A DNA stretch of 59,374 nucleotides from Pseudomonadota bacterium (GTDB lineage: Bacteria > Pseudomonadota > Gammaproteobacteria > Acidiferrobacterales > Acidiferrobacteraceae), in NCBI GenBank assembly GCA_021841585.1, contig JAKBUS010000007.1:1-59374 (forward strand). Reading direction: 5' to 3'. The position numbers and the translations under genes were made by a program. The notes under the pieces are model-generated. The model worked only from the letters and a program-made list of their open reading frames with translations. It was not told the origin of the DNA and made no database searches. This document shows, in pieces, positions 1 to 7,999 of the stretch (within the stretch, counting starts at the first letter, position 1; the number at the start of each line of letters is the position of its first letter).

Positions 1-1
1 A

Positions 2-351
2 CAACCGCCCCACGAGGTGATCCGATTGGCCTCCGCGCGCCTGAAGGCCCCCCGGGAGGACATCTTCGAGGCCCTGCAGGGGGATCTTACGGAAAGCCAC
101 CGCTTCGTCCTCGATGAACTGATGCAGCACATCGGGGAGATCGAGGCGCGCATCGCCCGTTTCGACGCAAGCCTGCTCGCCGGACTGGATAACGAACGCA
201 ATATCCTGGCCCTGCTGCAAACACTGCCCGGTGTGGATCTCATCGGCGCCGCCATGCTCCTGGTCGAAATCGGCGCCGACATGGACGTCTTCGGAAGCCC
301 GGATCGCCTGGCCTCCTGGGTGGGTGTCTGTCCCGGCAACAACGAGACATG
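2..351 (+). pseudogene. IS110-family transposase remnant (C-terminal part, broken)
   Basis: The reading frame is already open at the left edge, so the 5' part lies outside the window. It encodes the second (transposase_20) domain of IS110/IS116/IS902 transposases, seen in the run LPGVDLIGAAMLLVEIG followed by LASWVGVCPGNNET. In intact members this is followed by a basic GKR(R)SGRTRKGN stretch and about 60 more residues. Here homology stops right after NNET (around base 350), and the frame then reads antisense through the head of a different IS. The gene is therefore disrupted and surely inactive. Confidence 0.8.
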
Positions 352-479
352 CCAGAGGGCTTCAATCCCCAAGGCTGCCTCGAACAGCTTGGTCTCCGCC
401 ATGACCGCCACTCCTCATCAGGTTCTCTGGCGGTATTCTATCCATGATGGGTACCCACTCGGAATTCAACAAAGGCAAT
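346..479 (-). mobile_element. 5' end of an ISL3-type element inserted in the IS110 gene
   Basis: On the minus strand an ATG at 402-400 opens MAETKLFEAALGIEALWHV. This resembles the start of ISL3-family transposases (LFE.ALGIE.PW.V). The frame ends after about 19 codons where IS110 sequence begins (346-351). Upstream of the ATG the minus strand reads GTTGAATTCCGAGTGGGTAC, which looks like an ISL3 end, so the terminus would be near base 479. Only the head of the element remains. The exact terminus and the rest of the element cannot be placed from this window. Confidence 0.6.
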
Positions 480-993
480 GAAATAGGCTTTTGGTGAGGC
501 TCAAGGTAAGATCGACGCGACTGCGGATTTGGGACCTGATGCAGTTACGGGCGCGCTTGCCCCAGATTACGAAGGTTTTGTCCCGATAGCGGCTGCGGGT
601 GGGGTTTCGGGCCTTGGGTGTGTAGTGCCGGACGGCATCGGTGTGGTTTTGATACGCGCAGTCGCTCTCAGACGTTGGTGGCCGCGCCATAATAAGGATC
701 AGGCTTTACCATGGTGTCATGAGCGTCGGCGGCGGTGGCCACCGGCCATAGGCTACATGGCCTACTATATACGGTCTGCCGTACCGCATGGATGATCGCG
801 GATTGGCAGACCATTCTTGCAGGCGCCTTATTTATTCTTCAAAGGTTCATGCACATGAATCGCGCTCTCAGTTAGATTAATAGATATAGAATATATTATT
901 ACGATATGTGTATATAAAGAATACTGTAAACAACTATGTACATGGAAACGATACGCGGTACGACTTCACCCTTGAAGAGCGCCACGAACCCGC
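480..993. other. Non-coding stretch with an AT-rich island
   Basis: I see no credible gene here. Open frames on both strands lack recognisable domains. From about 850 to 955 the base composition falls sharply to mostly A/T (for example TATAGAATATATTATTACG), against a very GC-rich background. This is typical of foreign DNA or a lost promoter region. It separates the broken IS copies from the truncated HTH-phosphoesterase gene. Confidence 0.5.
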
Positions 994-1347
994 ATGGGCG
1001 AGTCCGTGGCGGATTGGGCCCGGCTCTGTGGCGTGAGTCCCCGGCAATATCGTCGCTATGAGAGAAAAGAGTCAGGCGCGCCTCGGGCGCGGCAAGCCGC
1101 ATTGTATGCCCATGTCGAGCGGTATGTTATTCAAAGACTGCTCGTCAATACCAAGGGGCGCGATTTCGTGGTCGGCAATCTGCACGGTCATCACGCCGCT
1201 TTCGAGTCGCTTCTGAAAGAGGCGTGCTTCGATCCCTTCCGGGATCGAGTCTTTTCGCTGGGCGACCTCGTAGAGCGCGGTCCAGACAGTTTTCAGACCT
1301 TGCGCCTACTGCAAGAGCCCTGGTTTTTCGCGGTACGCGGCAACCAT
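994..1347 (+). pseudogene. Truncated HTH-metallophosphoesterase gene
   Basis: About 118 codons. Residues 5-45 look like a small DNA-binding helix-turn-helix (ADWARLCGVSPRQYRRYE). From about residue 55 the frame matches the start of PrpA/lambda-type serine/threonine phosphatases: GRDFVVGNLHGHH, then FSLGDLVERGPDS, then FFAVRGNH. The gene stops at GNH, just before the expected Glu of the GNHE motif, because an IS21 istB fragment begins at that point. The first metal motif reads GNLHG instead of the usual GDLHG, so a metal-binding Asp is also lost. About half the catalytic domain is missing, so it cannot be active. The HTH-phosphatase pairing resembles phage cargo. Confidence 0.6.
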
Positions 1348-1672
1348 TAACGAGATCGGCTACCTGCCGCTCACACGGGAGGAGGCGCACCTGTTCTTTC
1401 GGCTGCTGACCCGACGCTATGAGAAGGCGCCGTTGATCCTGACCTCCAACAAGAGTTTTCTGGACTGGGGTGAGATCTTCGGCGATCAAGTGCTCGCGAC
1501 CGCCATCCTCGACCGGTTGCTGCACCACGCCACGACCTTGAACATCAAAGGAGAAAGCTATCGACTGAAAGAGAAACGCAAGGCGGGGCTTCTCGGGAAG
1601 ACGCCCAGGACCGAGACCGCAAAGCCGGAGACAACGGGCGAATAGGGGACATTTTACCCTTCCGAAAAGGGC
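1346..1672 (+). pseudogene. istB: IS21-family istB tail and element end
   Basis: The frame from 1346 to 1645 reads INEIGYLPLTREEAHLFF, then LILTSNKSFLDWGEIFGDQV, then ILDRLLHHATTLNIKGESYRLK. This is the C-terminal third of the IS21 helper ATPase IstB. The N-terminal AAA+ part with Walker A and the partner istA are absent. After the stop at 1645 the GGGGACATTTTACCC stretch resembles an IS21-type terminal repeat, so the element probably ended near 1670. The left junction falls inside the truncated phosphatase gene. It is a remnant that cannot move by itself. Confidence 0.75.
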
Positions 1673-1674
1673 TC

Positions 1675-1842
1675 ATGCGGCGTATCGAGGGAGAGCGATT
1701 CCACTTCCATGACCTGCGGGCAGTCGCGGCGAGTCGTTCGGAAAACGCTCAGGAATTGCTCGGGCATGACGATCCGCGCACGACGAACCGGGTCTATCGA
1801 CGGGGGCCGCGCACGGTCAAACCGGCGGCGCTCAAGGGCTGA
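1675..1842 (+). pseudogene. Tyrosine recombinase (integrase) C-terminal fragment
   Basis: A 55-codon frame, [15 protein letters not shown] followed by [19 protein letters not shown]. It contains the HxLR box (HDLR) and the LLGH box of phage and island integrases. The last part normally carries the catalytic tyrosine, here in RVYRRG. The two upstream catalytic regions are missing, cut off by the IS21 remnant. It points toward the 3' end of the tRNA-Pro gene 70 bases away, the usual position of an integrase next to its attachment site. It was probably the integrase of an island that entered at this tRNA. Confidence 0.65.
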
Positions 1843-1861
1843 ATATTGGAATTTCCAATAT
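1843..1861. repeat. 19-base perfect palindrome
   Basis: ATATTGGAATTTCCAATAT: 9-base arms that are exact reverse complements around a central T. It starts right after the stop codon of the integrase fragment and lies 48 bases from the 3' end of the tRNA-Pro gene. It could be a hairpin, a recombination-accessory site or the operator of a lost regulator. The sequence alone does not decide. Confidence 0.75.
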
Positions 1862-1908
1862 CCGGGCCGTTTTCGGGGTGAGAGAAAAGACGCTAAGTCC
1901 TTGATTTA

Positions 1909-1986
<78 letters not shown>

Positions 1987-1997
1987 TTCCGGCAGGC

Positions 1998-2025
1998 ATC
2001 ATACCGTAAGCGCTGCGCGTATCAA
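1998..2025 (-). promoter_or_regulatory. Sigma-70-type promoter of tRNA-Pro
   Basis: On the minus strand a -35 box TTGATA (2025-2020), 16 bases of spacer and a -10 box TATGAT (2003-1998) lie just upstream of the mature tRNA 5' end at 1986. Both boxes match the consensus at 5 of 6 positions. Confidence 0.65.
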
Positions 2026-2149
2026 AGATGCCGTTGATGGGGGGTGGGGGGTGCTCAGGCCCTCGTGGAAGGCCGATCTGGGCGTAGCGGGCCAGACGGG
2101 GTGCGCGCATCGCATCGCCAAGGGGGCCGGGAGCCCGTAGAATACGCGG

Positions 2150-4003
2150 ATGCTCAATGTCCGTGATCTGTCATTCCGGGTGGGTGGCGACGAGCTCTTC
2201 CACGACGTCTCGTTTGAAGTCTACCGGGGCCAGCGTATCGGCCTCGTCGGCCGCAACGGCTCAGGGAAATCCACGCTTCTCAGGATCATCCATGAGCGCC
2301 TAGAGCCGGAGGAGGGGCGGCTTGAGTTCGCGGGAACGGTGAGCGTCGTGGCGGTCGCCCAGGAGACCCCGGACACGGATGCCTCGGTACTGGCGTTTAC
2401 GCTGGACGGGGATTCGGAGTTGCGGGCCCTGGAGGAGCGGCTTGCAAGCGGGGTGCACGATGAGCGTTATTTTGCCGCCCAGGCCCGTTACGAGGCGATC
2501 GGCGGCTTTGGCGCCGCAGCGCGCGCAAGCCAGCTCTTGGCCGGGCTGGGTTTTTCGCAAGAGGACCTAGGGCGGCCTGTCCGGGTGTTGAGCGGTGGTT
2601 GGCGCATGCGCATCAATCTCGCCCGTGCGCTTATGGCGCGCGCCGATCTGTTGCTGCTGGACGAACCCACCAACCATCTGGATCTCGAGGCCATCGCCTG
2701 GCTCGAGCAGTACCTGGCGCGCTTCGACGGGGCGCTCTTGGTGGTATCGCACGACCGGGATTTCCTGAATGCGGTGGTCAATCGGGTGGCGGCGATCCAC
2801 GACCACACCCTGTCTTTGTATGTGGGATCCTACGACGCTCATATCGAGCGCCGCGCCCTCGAGGCCGCTCAGCGGGAGGCGGCGGAGAGTAAGCAGGCGG
2901 CGCAGGTCGAGGCGCTGGAGCGTTTCGTGGCGCGCTTTCGGGCCAAGGCCAGCAAGGCGCGCCAGGCGCAGAGCCGCTTGAAGATGCTGGAGCGCATGGA
3001 ACGCGTCACAAGACTTCGTGGCGAGGTCAGTTACACGCTGCCGTTGAAGGGTCCCGAACGCGTGCCGGATACCTTGATCACGCTACGCGATGTGGCCTTC
3101 GGTTACCCCGATGCCGCCGCATTGTTTGCGGGCGTGGGGATCACGGTAGCGCCAGGTGATCGTATCGGCGTGATCGGCCGCAACGGCGCCGGCAAGTCGA
3201 CTTTCCTGAAGGTCCTTTTAGGGGCGCTTGCGCCGACCGCGGGCACGCGCACCGCGACCGCCGGCATCACTGTCGGATATTTTGCGCAGCATCAACTCGA
3301 GCAGCTCAATCTGCAGGGTACGCCGCTATCCTACATGGCGGCCCTGGACCCGGCCGCACCCTTGCAGGCCTTGCGCGACTTTCTGGGAGGCTTTGGCTTC
3401 GGCTCGGCCGGTCTGGAGCGCGCGATCCAGGGCCTGTCGGGCGGGGAGAAGAGCCGCCTCGTCCTGGCCGGCCTGTCGTGGGGCCGCCCCCATCTCCTGT
3501 TGCTAGACGAGCCCACCAACCATCTCGATCTCGAGATGCGCGAGGCCTTGGGTTACGCCCTGCAGGACTATAGCGGGGCCTTGATTCTGGTGTCGCATGA
3601 TCGCCATCTGATCCGCTCATGCGCGGACACCTTATGGCTGGTGGGAGACCGCGGGGTGCGGGAGTACGCCGGCGACCTCGAGGACTATCAGCGCGAGACG
3701 GTCGCATCGCGCGCGCCGAAGGCCGCAGTGCGCCCCACAAGGGAGCCGCGGCGGTCCACCATATCCCCCAAGACCTATCGGCGCGAGCAACAGGCCATCG
3801 AGGCGCGCATGGCGGCGGATGCCGCGCGTCTTGCCGAGATCGACGCGGTATTGGGCGATCCGCGCGCCTACCAGCAGGGGGGAGAGACCATAAAAATCCT
3901 GCAGGCCGAGCGCGCGGTCGTCACGGCCCGCCAGGCAGCCGACGAGGAGGAGTGGCTGGCGCTGGAGGAAAAGCTGGCCGAAGTCTCGGCGCGCCTACTT
4001 TAG
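2150..4003 (+). CDS. ABC-F family ATPase (YheS-like)
   Basis: A soluble protein of 617 aa with two ABC cassettes and no membrane segments, the layout of ABC-F ribosome-associated translation factors. Cassette 1 has Walker A GRNGSGKS (34-41), signature LSGGW (about 147) and Walker B/D-loop LLLLDEPTNHLD (about 165-177). Cassette 2 has GRNGAGKS (about 343), LSGGEKSR (about 429) and DEPTNHLD (about 453). A charged, Lys/Arg-rich linker separates them, and the last 90 residues form a probable coiled coil. The length and tail fit YheS more than EttA or Uup, but the paralogue choice is not certain. It is convergent with moaE, and the 3' ends overlap by 9 bases. Confidence 0.9.
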   Translation: MLNVRDLSFRVGGDELFHDVSFEVYRGQRIGLVGRNGSGKSTLLRIIHERLEPEEGRLEFAGTVSVVAVAQETPDTDASVLAFTLDGDSELRALEERLASGVHDERYFAAQARYEAIGGFGAAARASQLLAGLGFSQEDLGRPVRVLSGGWRMRINLARALMARADLLLLDEPTNHLDLEAIAWLEQYLARFDGALLVVSHDRDFLNAVVNRVAAIHDHTLSLYVGSYDAHIERRALEAAQREAAESKQAAQVEALERFVARFRAKASKARQAQSRLKMLERMERVTRLRGEVSYTLPLKGPERVPDTLITLRDVAFGYPDAAALFAGVGITVAPGDRIGVIGRNGAGKSTFLKVLLGALAPTAGTRTATAGITVGYFAQHQLEQLNLQGTPLSYMAALDPAAPLQALRDFLGGFGFGSAGLERAIQGLSGGEKSRLVLAGLSWGRPHLLLLDEPTNHLDLEMREALGYALQDYSGALILVSHDRHLIRSCADTLWLVGDRGVREYAGDLEDYQRETVASRAPKAAVRPTREPRRSTISPKTYRREQQAIEARMAADAARLAEIDAVLGDPRAYQQGGETIKILQAERAVVTARQAADEEEWLALEEKLAEVSARLL

Positions 4004-4423
4004 ATCCTGCGGGGTCTGGCCCGGCACCCATAGGGCGCCCTCGGGCGAGATCTCTTTTTTCCAGAAAGGTGCGCGGGTCTTCAGGGCATCGACGATTGCC
4101 TGGCAGCCGGCGAAGGCCTCGGCCCTGTGCGCCGACCATACGGTGACAAGCACGATGCGTTCGTGGCAGGCGAGGCGCCCGTAGCGATGGATGATGAGCA
4201 CCTCTTGGAGATTGTGGCGGGCCTGGGCGGATGCGCCGATGCGGGATAGCTCCGCGTGTGTCATCTCCGGGTAGTGCTCGATCTCGAGCGCCGTGATCGT
4301 GCGATCCTGCGCGGTGTCGCGCACCGTACCGACGAAGCTTACCCGCGCGCCCGCGCCCTTGACGTCAAGGGCCTGCGCCTCGCGCTCGGCATCGAAGTCC
4401 TCGGTCTGCAGCCTTATGATCAT
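3995..4423 (-). CDS. moaE: Molybdopterin synthase catalytic subunit MoaE
   Basis: A 142-aa protein, close to the usual 150. With MoaD it transfers sulfur to cyclic pyranopterin monophosphate to give molybdopterin. Family landmarks visible are GAGARVSFVGTVRD near the N-terminus, IHRYGRL in the middle, and FWKKE, which holds the conserved active-site lysine, near residue 120. It is the last gene of the minus-strand moaC-moaA-moaD-moaE run. Its start overlaps the end of moaD, so translation is probably coupled. The neighbouring soeABC genes encode a molybdoenzyme that would need the product. Confidence 0.93.
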   Translation of the reverse strand: MIIRLQTEDFDAEREAQALDVKGAGARVSFVGTVRDTAQDRTITALEIEHYPEMTHAELSRIGASAQARHNLQEVLIIHRYGRLACHERIVLVTVWSAHRAEAFAGCQAIVDALKTRAPFWKKEISPEGALWVPGQTPQDLK

Positions 4424-4662
4424 CAGCCGCCGCTCACGGGCGGAAAGAACGCCACCTCGTCACCGTCATGAACGAGGCTTGTCAGCGATGCGTGCTCGCA
4501 ATTAATGGCCACGAGGAGGGGCTTGGGGAGGTCGGCTACGCGCGCGCCAGCGAGTGCCGCCAGTATGTCCGAGGCGCGCTGAGGTGTAGTCGCTGCTACC
4601 AGGCTGCGCGTGTCGCACCCCAGGATCTCGCGCACGACGGCAAAACAGCGAACCGTGATCAC
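4423..4662 (-). CDS. moaD: Molybdopterin synthase sulfur-carrier subunit MoaD
   Basis: A 79-aa ubiquitin-fold sulfur carrier. The diagnostic end is PPVSGG: the terminal Gly-Gly is adenylated and thiocarboxylated before sulfur transfer in the MoaD-MoaE complex. The VHDGDEVAFFPP stretch before it is typical of the family. It lies one base downstream of moaA and shares one base with moaE. Confidence 0.93.
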   Translation of the reverse strand: MITVRCFAVVREILGCDTRSLVAATTPQRASDILAALAGARVADLPKPLLVAINCEHASLTSLVHDGDEVAFFPPVSGG

Positions 4663-4663
4663 A

Positions 4664-5671
4664 TCAGCCTCCCAGGCGCATCATGTAGACGGGGGCGGCG
4701 CGCGTGGGGTCGTCGTTGAAGGTATGCCGCTCCGGTTTCTCATGCCAGACCTTGGCGCAAATAAGGTCGGCCAGCGCCTCGGGCGTCAATCCGGCGCGCA
4801 GCGGCGTGAGGAGATCGACCCCGTCGTCCTGGCCCAGGCAATACACGAGGCGCCCGGTGGAGGTCAGGCGCACGCGGTTGCAGCTGGCACAGAAGTTCTC
4901 GCTGATGGGGCTTATGAAGCCGATGTCGCTGGCAAAGCCGGTGACGCAAAATCGCCGGGCGGGCCCGTCATCGGGTGCCCGCGGCCGCGCCACCAGGGCA
5001 TGCGAGTGGGCGATGCGTGCCTCGGCCTCGGCCACGCTTACATAGCTTTCGGCGCGGCTCATGCTGCCCGCGACCCCCAAGGGCATGGTCTCTATGAACT
5101 GAATGTCGAAGCCCTCGGCCAGCGCGAAATCGACGAGCGACGGGATCTCGGCAAAATTCTCGTCTTTCAGAAGGACCACATTGAGCTTGATGCGCGGTAT
5201 GAATTCACGCGCGATGAAAAGACCGCGCAGGACCCGGTTCAGATCGCCGCCGCGTGTGATGCGTGCGAAGCGCTCCGGTATGAGGCTGTCGAGACTTACA
5301 TTGAGGCGCTTCAGGCCCGCTTGCGCGAGTGCTTGAGCCAGCCGGTCGAGCAGGTAGCCGTTGGTGCTGACGCTCAGTTTCTCAATGCCCAAGTTGTGGG
5401 CATAAGCGACACGATCGACAAGCCAGGGATAGAGCAGCGGCTCGCCACCGGTGAAGCGCATATGGCGCACGCCGAGGCCGCGAAACACCGAAAGCAGCTG
5501 GTCGAGTTCAGCGGGCGTCAGGTGGTCCTTGCGCGCGAAGCGCGGCGTGCCTTGTTCGGGGGAGCAGTACCGGCAGCGGAGGTTACAGTGCTCGGTCAGC
5601 GATACCCGCAGATAAGAGATGCGACGGCCAAAACGGTCATGAAGATCCCTCGCCGGTGGGGCGAGAGCCAC
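4664..5671 (-). CDS. moaA: GTP 3',8-cyclase MoaA (radical SAM)
   Basis: It converts GTP to 3',8-cyclo-GTP, the first step of molybdenum cofactor synthesis with MoaC. The radical-SAM cluster CX3CX2C is at residues 29/33/36 (CNLRCRYC). A second C-terminal cluster starts with FCASCNRVR and has a later Cys in LVYCLG. The protein ends in the conserved Gly-Gly (MMRLGG). The frame stays open to 5800, but that start would overlap moaC by over 100 bases with unrelated residues. I chose the GTG at 5671-5669, 13 bases after the moaC stop, giving 335 aa, near the family norm of about 330. Confidence 0.9.
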   Translation of the reverse strand: MALAPPARDLHDRFGRRISYLRVSLTEHCNLRCRYCSPEQGTPRFARKDHLTPAELDQLLSVFRGLGVRHMRFTGGEPLLYPWLVDRVAYAHNLGIEKLSVSTNGYLLDRLAQALAQAGLKRLNVSLDSLIPERFARITRGGDLNRVLRGLFIAREFIPRIKLNVVLLKDENFAEIPSLVDFALAEGFDIQFIETMPLGVAGSMSRAESYVSVAEAEARIAHSHALVARPRAPDDGPARRFCVTGFASDIGFISPISENFCASCNRVRLTSTGRLVYCLGQDDGVDLLTPLRAGLTPEALADLICAKVWHEKPERHTFNDDPTRAAPVYMMRLGG

Positions 5672-5684
5672 GGCGCCTAACGTA

Positions 5685-6176
5685 TCATGTGCGATCCCAG
5701 GTTCCAGAGCGGCCTCCCTCCTTGTGCACCAAGCGGATTCCGTCAATGACCATGCCGCGGTCCATGGCCTTACACATATCGTAAACGGTAAGAAGCGCAA
5801 CGCCTACAGCTGTCAGGGCCTCCATCTCCACGCCGGTCACATAGCGGGTGCGGACACTGACCGAGCAGCGCAGACAAGTGGCGTCGACGAAGTCCCAGGC
5901 GACATCGAGCCCCGAGATCGGCACCTGATGGCAGAGCGGTATCAAGGCATCCGTGCGTTTGGCGGCCTGAATGGCGGCAAGCCGTGCCACACCCAGGACA
6001 TCTCCCTTGCGGATCGTGCCGGCGCGGATGGTGTCGGCGGTCGCCTGGGCCATGGTGATGTGTCCCTCAGCCGTGGCAACCCTGGACGTGACCCTCTTCT
6101 CAGTCACATCCACCATCCGCGCCTGGCCGTGCGCATCGAAGTGCGTAAGGCCGCCTTTTTCCCTCTGGTCCGCCAT
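5685..6176 (-). CDS. moaC: Cyclic pyranopterin monophosphate synthase MoaC
   Basis: It acts after MoaA, turning 3',8-cyclo-GTP into cyclic pyranopterin monophosphate. Landmarks are [15 protein letters not shown] at the N-terminus, [10 protein letters not shown] in the middle, [11 protein letters not shown], and [12 protein letters not shown] near the end. The ATG at 6176 follows a GAGAG ribosome-binding stretch and gives 163 aa (Escherichia coli MoaC is 161). The open frame to 6224 adds residues foreign to the family. First gene of the moaCADE run. Confidence 0.93.
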   Translation of the reverse strand: MADQREKGGLTHFDAHGQARMVDVTEKRVTSRVATAEGHITMAQATADTIRAGTIRKGDVLGVARLAAIQAAKRTDALIPLCHQVPISGLDVAWDFVDATCLRCSVSVRTRYVTGVEMEALTAVGVALLTVYDMCKAMDRGMVIDGIRLVHKEGGRSGTWDRT

Positions 6177-6233
6177 GGCCCGACTCTCGCGCTCGTGATC
6201 TTCGGGCACTATAGCGGTCGGCACCGATAAGCT

Positions 6234-7268
6234 CTAGCGCTTCTCGTAGCTCGGCACAAGCCGCGATTTCCCGGCCACCGCCGCCGGGCTCACCGTCCCG
6301 CCACGCAAGGCGGGATGCATCTGCGGCAAGGAGCCAGGCATGCGCCCATGGTAGAGATTCACGACGTGCTGGGCCTCCACGAAGAACAGGTAGCGCTCAA
6401 GCCCGATCCCGATGAAGGCCAGCAGCGGGGCCAATAGCACGCCCAGGCCAAGGGACACGTGAGCGGCGGCAAGCAGGATGGCCACGGGCGCCAGGAACCC
6501 CAGGGCATAGACCGCGATCTTGAAGTTCCGGGCGCGGACCGGGCTTATGCAGTTGCTGAACTCATGAGTCAAAAATGTACCAAAGGTGTGCCCCTGATCA
6601 AGGAGCTTTACCCGCCCACCCGTGAAACCCGTGGCGGTCTGCAGGGTCGTGCCGCTCGGGGCGCCGATCCAGAAATAATAAATCGCCTTCATGACCCCGG
6701 CCGCCACCAGCAGGGCACAAGCGGCGCTTACCAGTATGAGATCCGGGCCGTCGGCAAGCACCCGGCTGGTTGCGACGATGGTCATGCCGAGCGCAAGCCC
6801 AAGGGCGTAAAAATTGGCCGGGACAAGCGGCGTATGCCATTGCCGTATGGTCCGCAGGCAGGCATAGATCATGCCCTGGCAGAAGATCGTGGCAAGCCCG
6901 ATCAGGCCCGCGACGTTGCCGAGCACGAGTGCCCCGTCATCCTGGTCGGTGTTTGTAAAGAACACCCAACCCAGATAGGCGATGGCGACTGGATAGAACA
7001 TCACCGCGAATACGCCCTCGCGCGCAAGCCACGAGGTCCGCCAGCGCGTGAACGCCCGCCAGGCATTCTTCGGGTTCGCGAGGTGCGCGGTCGACGACAC
7101 CATGCCTATGGTCACGAGCAGCAACGCAAGTGCCACAAGGATGGCAGTACGCAACGGGCTCAAGCCCCCGTCGATGGTAAAGTCGTTGACGACCACGACC
7201 ATCGCCATAAGACCGAATCCGGCGCCCGAGAAGAGCGTTAGGAATATGACGGCAAGTGACGGGTTCAT
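6234..7268 (-). CDS. soeC: Membrane anchor subunit of the sulfite dehydrogenase complex (DmsC-like)
   Basis: A 344-aa protein with about eight hydrophobic helices, of the DmsC type that anchors molybdoenzymes and passes electrons to or from quinone. It begins MNPSLAVIFLTLFSGAGFG, a membrane segment without a cleavable signal. It is the third gene after soeA and soeB on the same strand (24-base gap), which supports a three-subunit membrane complex facing the cytoplasm. The exact substrate is inferred from SoeA. The family also includes DMSO and polysulfide reductase anchors. Confidence 0.85.
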   Translation of the reverse strand: MNPSLAVIFLTLFSGAGFGLMAMVVVVNDFTIDGGLSPLRTAILVALALLLVTIGMVSSTAHLANPKNAWRAFTRWRTSWLAREGVFAVMFYPVAIAYLGWVFFTNTDQDDGALVLGNVAGLIGLATIFCQGMIYACLRTIRQWHTPLVPANFYALGLALGMTIVATSRVLADGPDLILVSAACALLVAAGVMKAIYYFWIGAPSGTTLQTATGFTGGRVKLLDQGHTFGTFLTHEFSNCISPVRARNFKIAVYALGFLAPVAILLAAAHVSLGLGVLLAPLLAFIGIGLERYLFFVEAQHVVNLYHGRMPGSLPQMHPALRGGTVSPAAVAGKSRLVPSYEKR

Positions 7269-7292
7269 ATTTTAAGCCCCCTATGATGAGTT

Positions 7293-7988
7293 TTAACGTT
7301 CGACGACACGGTTGACCCACTCCTTGACCTTGCGCGCCAGCGATCCGCGCGGGAGGTCGGAGGTGGGTATCGCCGGCCGTGTCCGTGGTGGCAGATAATG
7401 GTTTGTCGGGTTGTAGTTGAGCTCGGGCATGAGCGCATAACCGCCGCGCTCGCGCACCGCGCGGCTCGTGGTGCTCTCCGGGTCGTCCAGATCGCCGAAC
7501 AGGCGGGCATGGGCCGGGCAGGCGAGCACACACGCCGGCTGCCTGTCCTCGACCGCCAGCGTCTCGTCGTAGATGCGGTCCACGCACAAGGTGCACTTCT
7601 TCATGGTACCTGACTCGCGATCGAGCTCGCGCGCGCCGTATGGACATGCCCAGGAGCAGTAGTTGCAGCCCATGCATTTGTCCTGATCGACGAGCACAAT
7701 GCCGTCTTCGGGACGCTTGTAGGAGGCGCCCGTCGGACACACGGTCACGCACTCAGCGTTCTCGCAGTGCATGCACGACATCGGGAAGTTGATGGTTTTA
7801 TTGTTCGGGTATTCACCGATCTCGTAATGGCGAATACGGTTGAACCATACCCCGGATGGTTCCTTGCCATAGGGATCGTAATCCGTGAGCGGTGCGGTGA
7901 TGGAACTCGTGTTCCATTGTTTGCAGGCCGTCGCGCATGCGTGACAGCCGACGCAGGTGTCGAGATCGATGACAAGGCCTAGGCGCAT
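7293..7988 (-). CDS. soeB: Four-cluster ferredoxin subunit of the sulfite dehydrogenase complex
   Basis: A 231-aa DmsB/NrfC-type electron-transfer subunit. Four [4Fe-4S] cysteine groups are visible: CVGCHACATACKQ near residue 14, CMHCENAECVTVCP near 60, CMGCNYCSWACP near 93, and a split set CTLCVDR ... CVLACP around 120-145. No Tat or Sec signal is seen, which fits a cytoplasmic location beside SoeA. It would carry electrons from the molybdenum subunit to the membrane anchor. It follows soeA by 11 bases. Confidence 0.9.
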   Translation of the reverse strand: MRLGLVIDLDTCVGCHACATACKQWNTSSITAPLTDYDPYGKEPSGVWFNRIRHYEIGEYPNNKTINFPMSCMHCENAECVTVCPTGASYKRPEDGIVLVDQDKCMGCNYCSWACPYGARELDRESGTMKKCTLCVDRIYDETLAVEDRQPACVLACPAHARLFGDLDDPESTTSRAVRERGGYALMPELNYNPTNHYLPPRTRPAIPTSDLPRGSLARKVKEWVNRVVER

Positions 7989-7999
7989 GACAGACTCCT

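Noticed and set aside
466-795. Open frames on both strands (74 and 88 codons) in the left non-coding stretch
   Set aside because: No domain, no ribosome site, composition like random high-GC DNA and position between IS fragments.
4610-5680. 356-codon plus-strand frame opposite moaA
   Set aside because: Shadow of moaA; no recognisable domain, while moaA has intact cysteine motifs.
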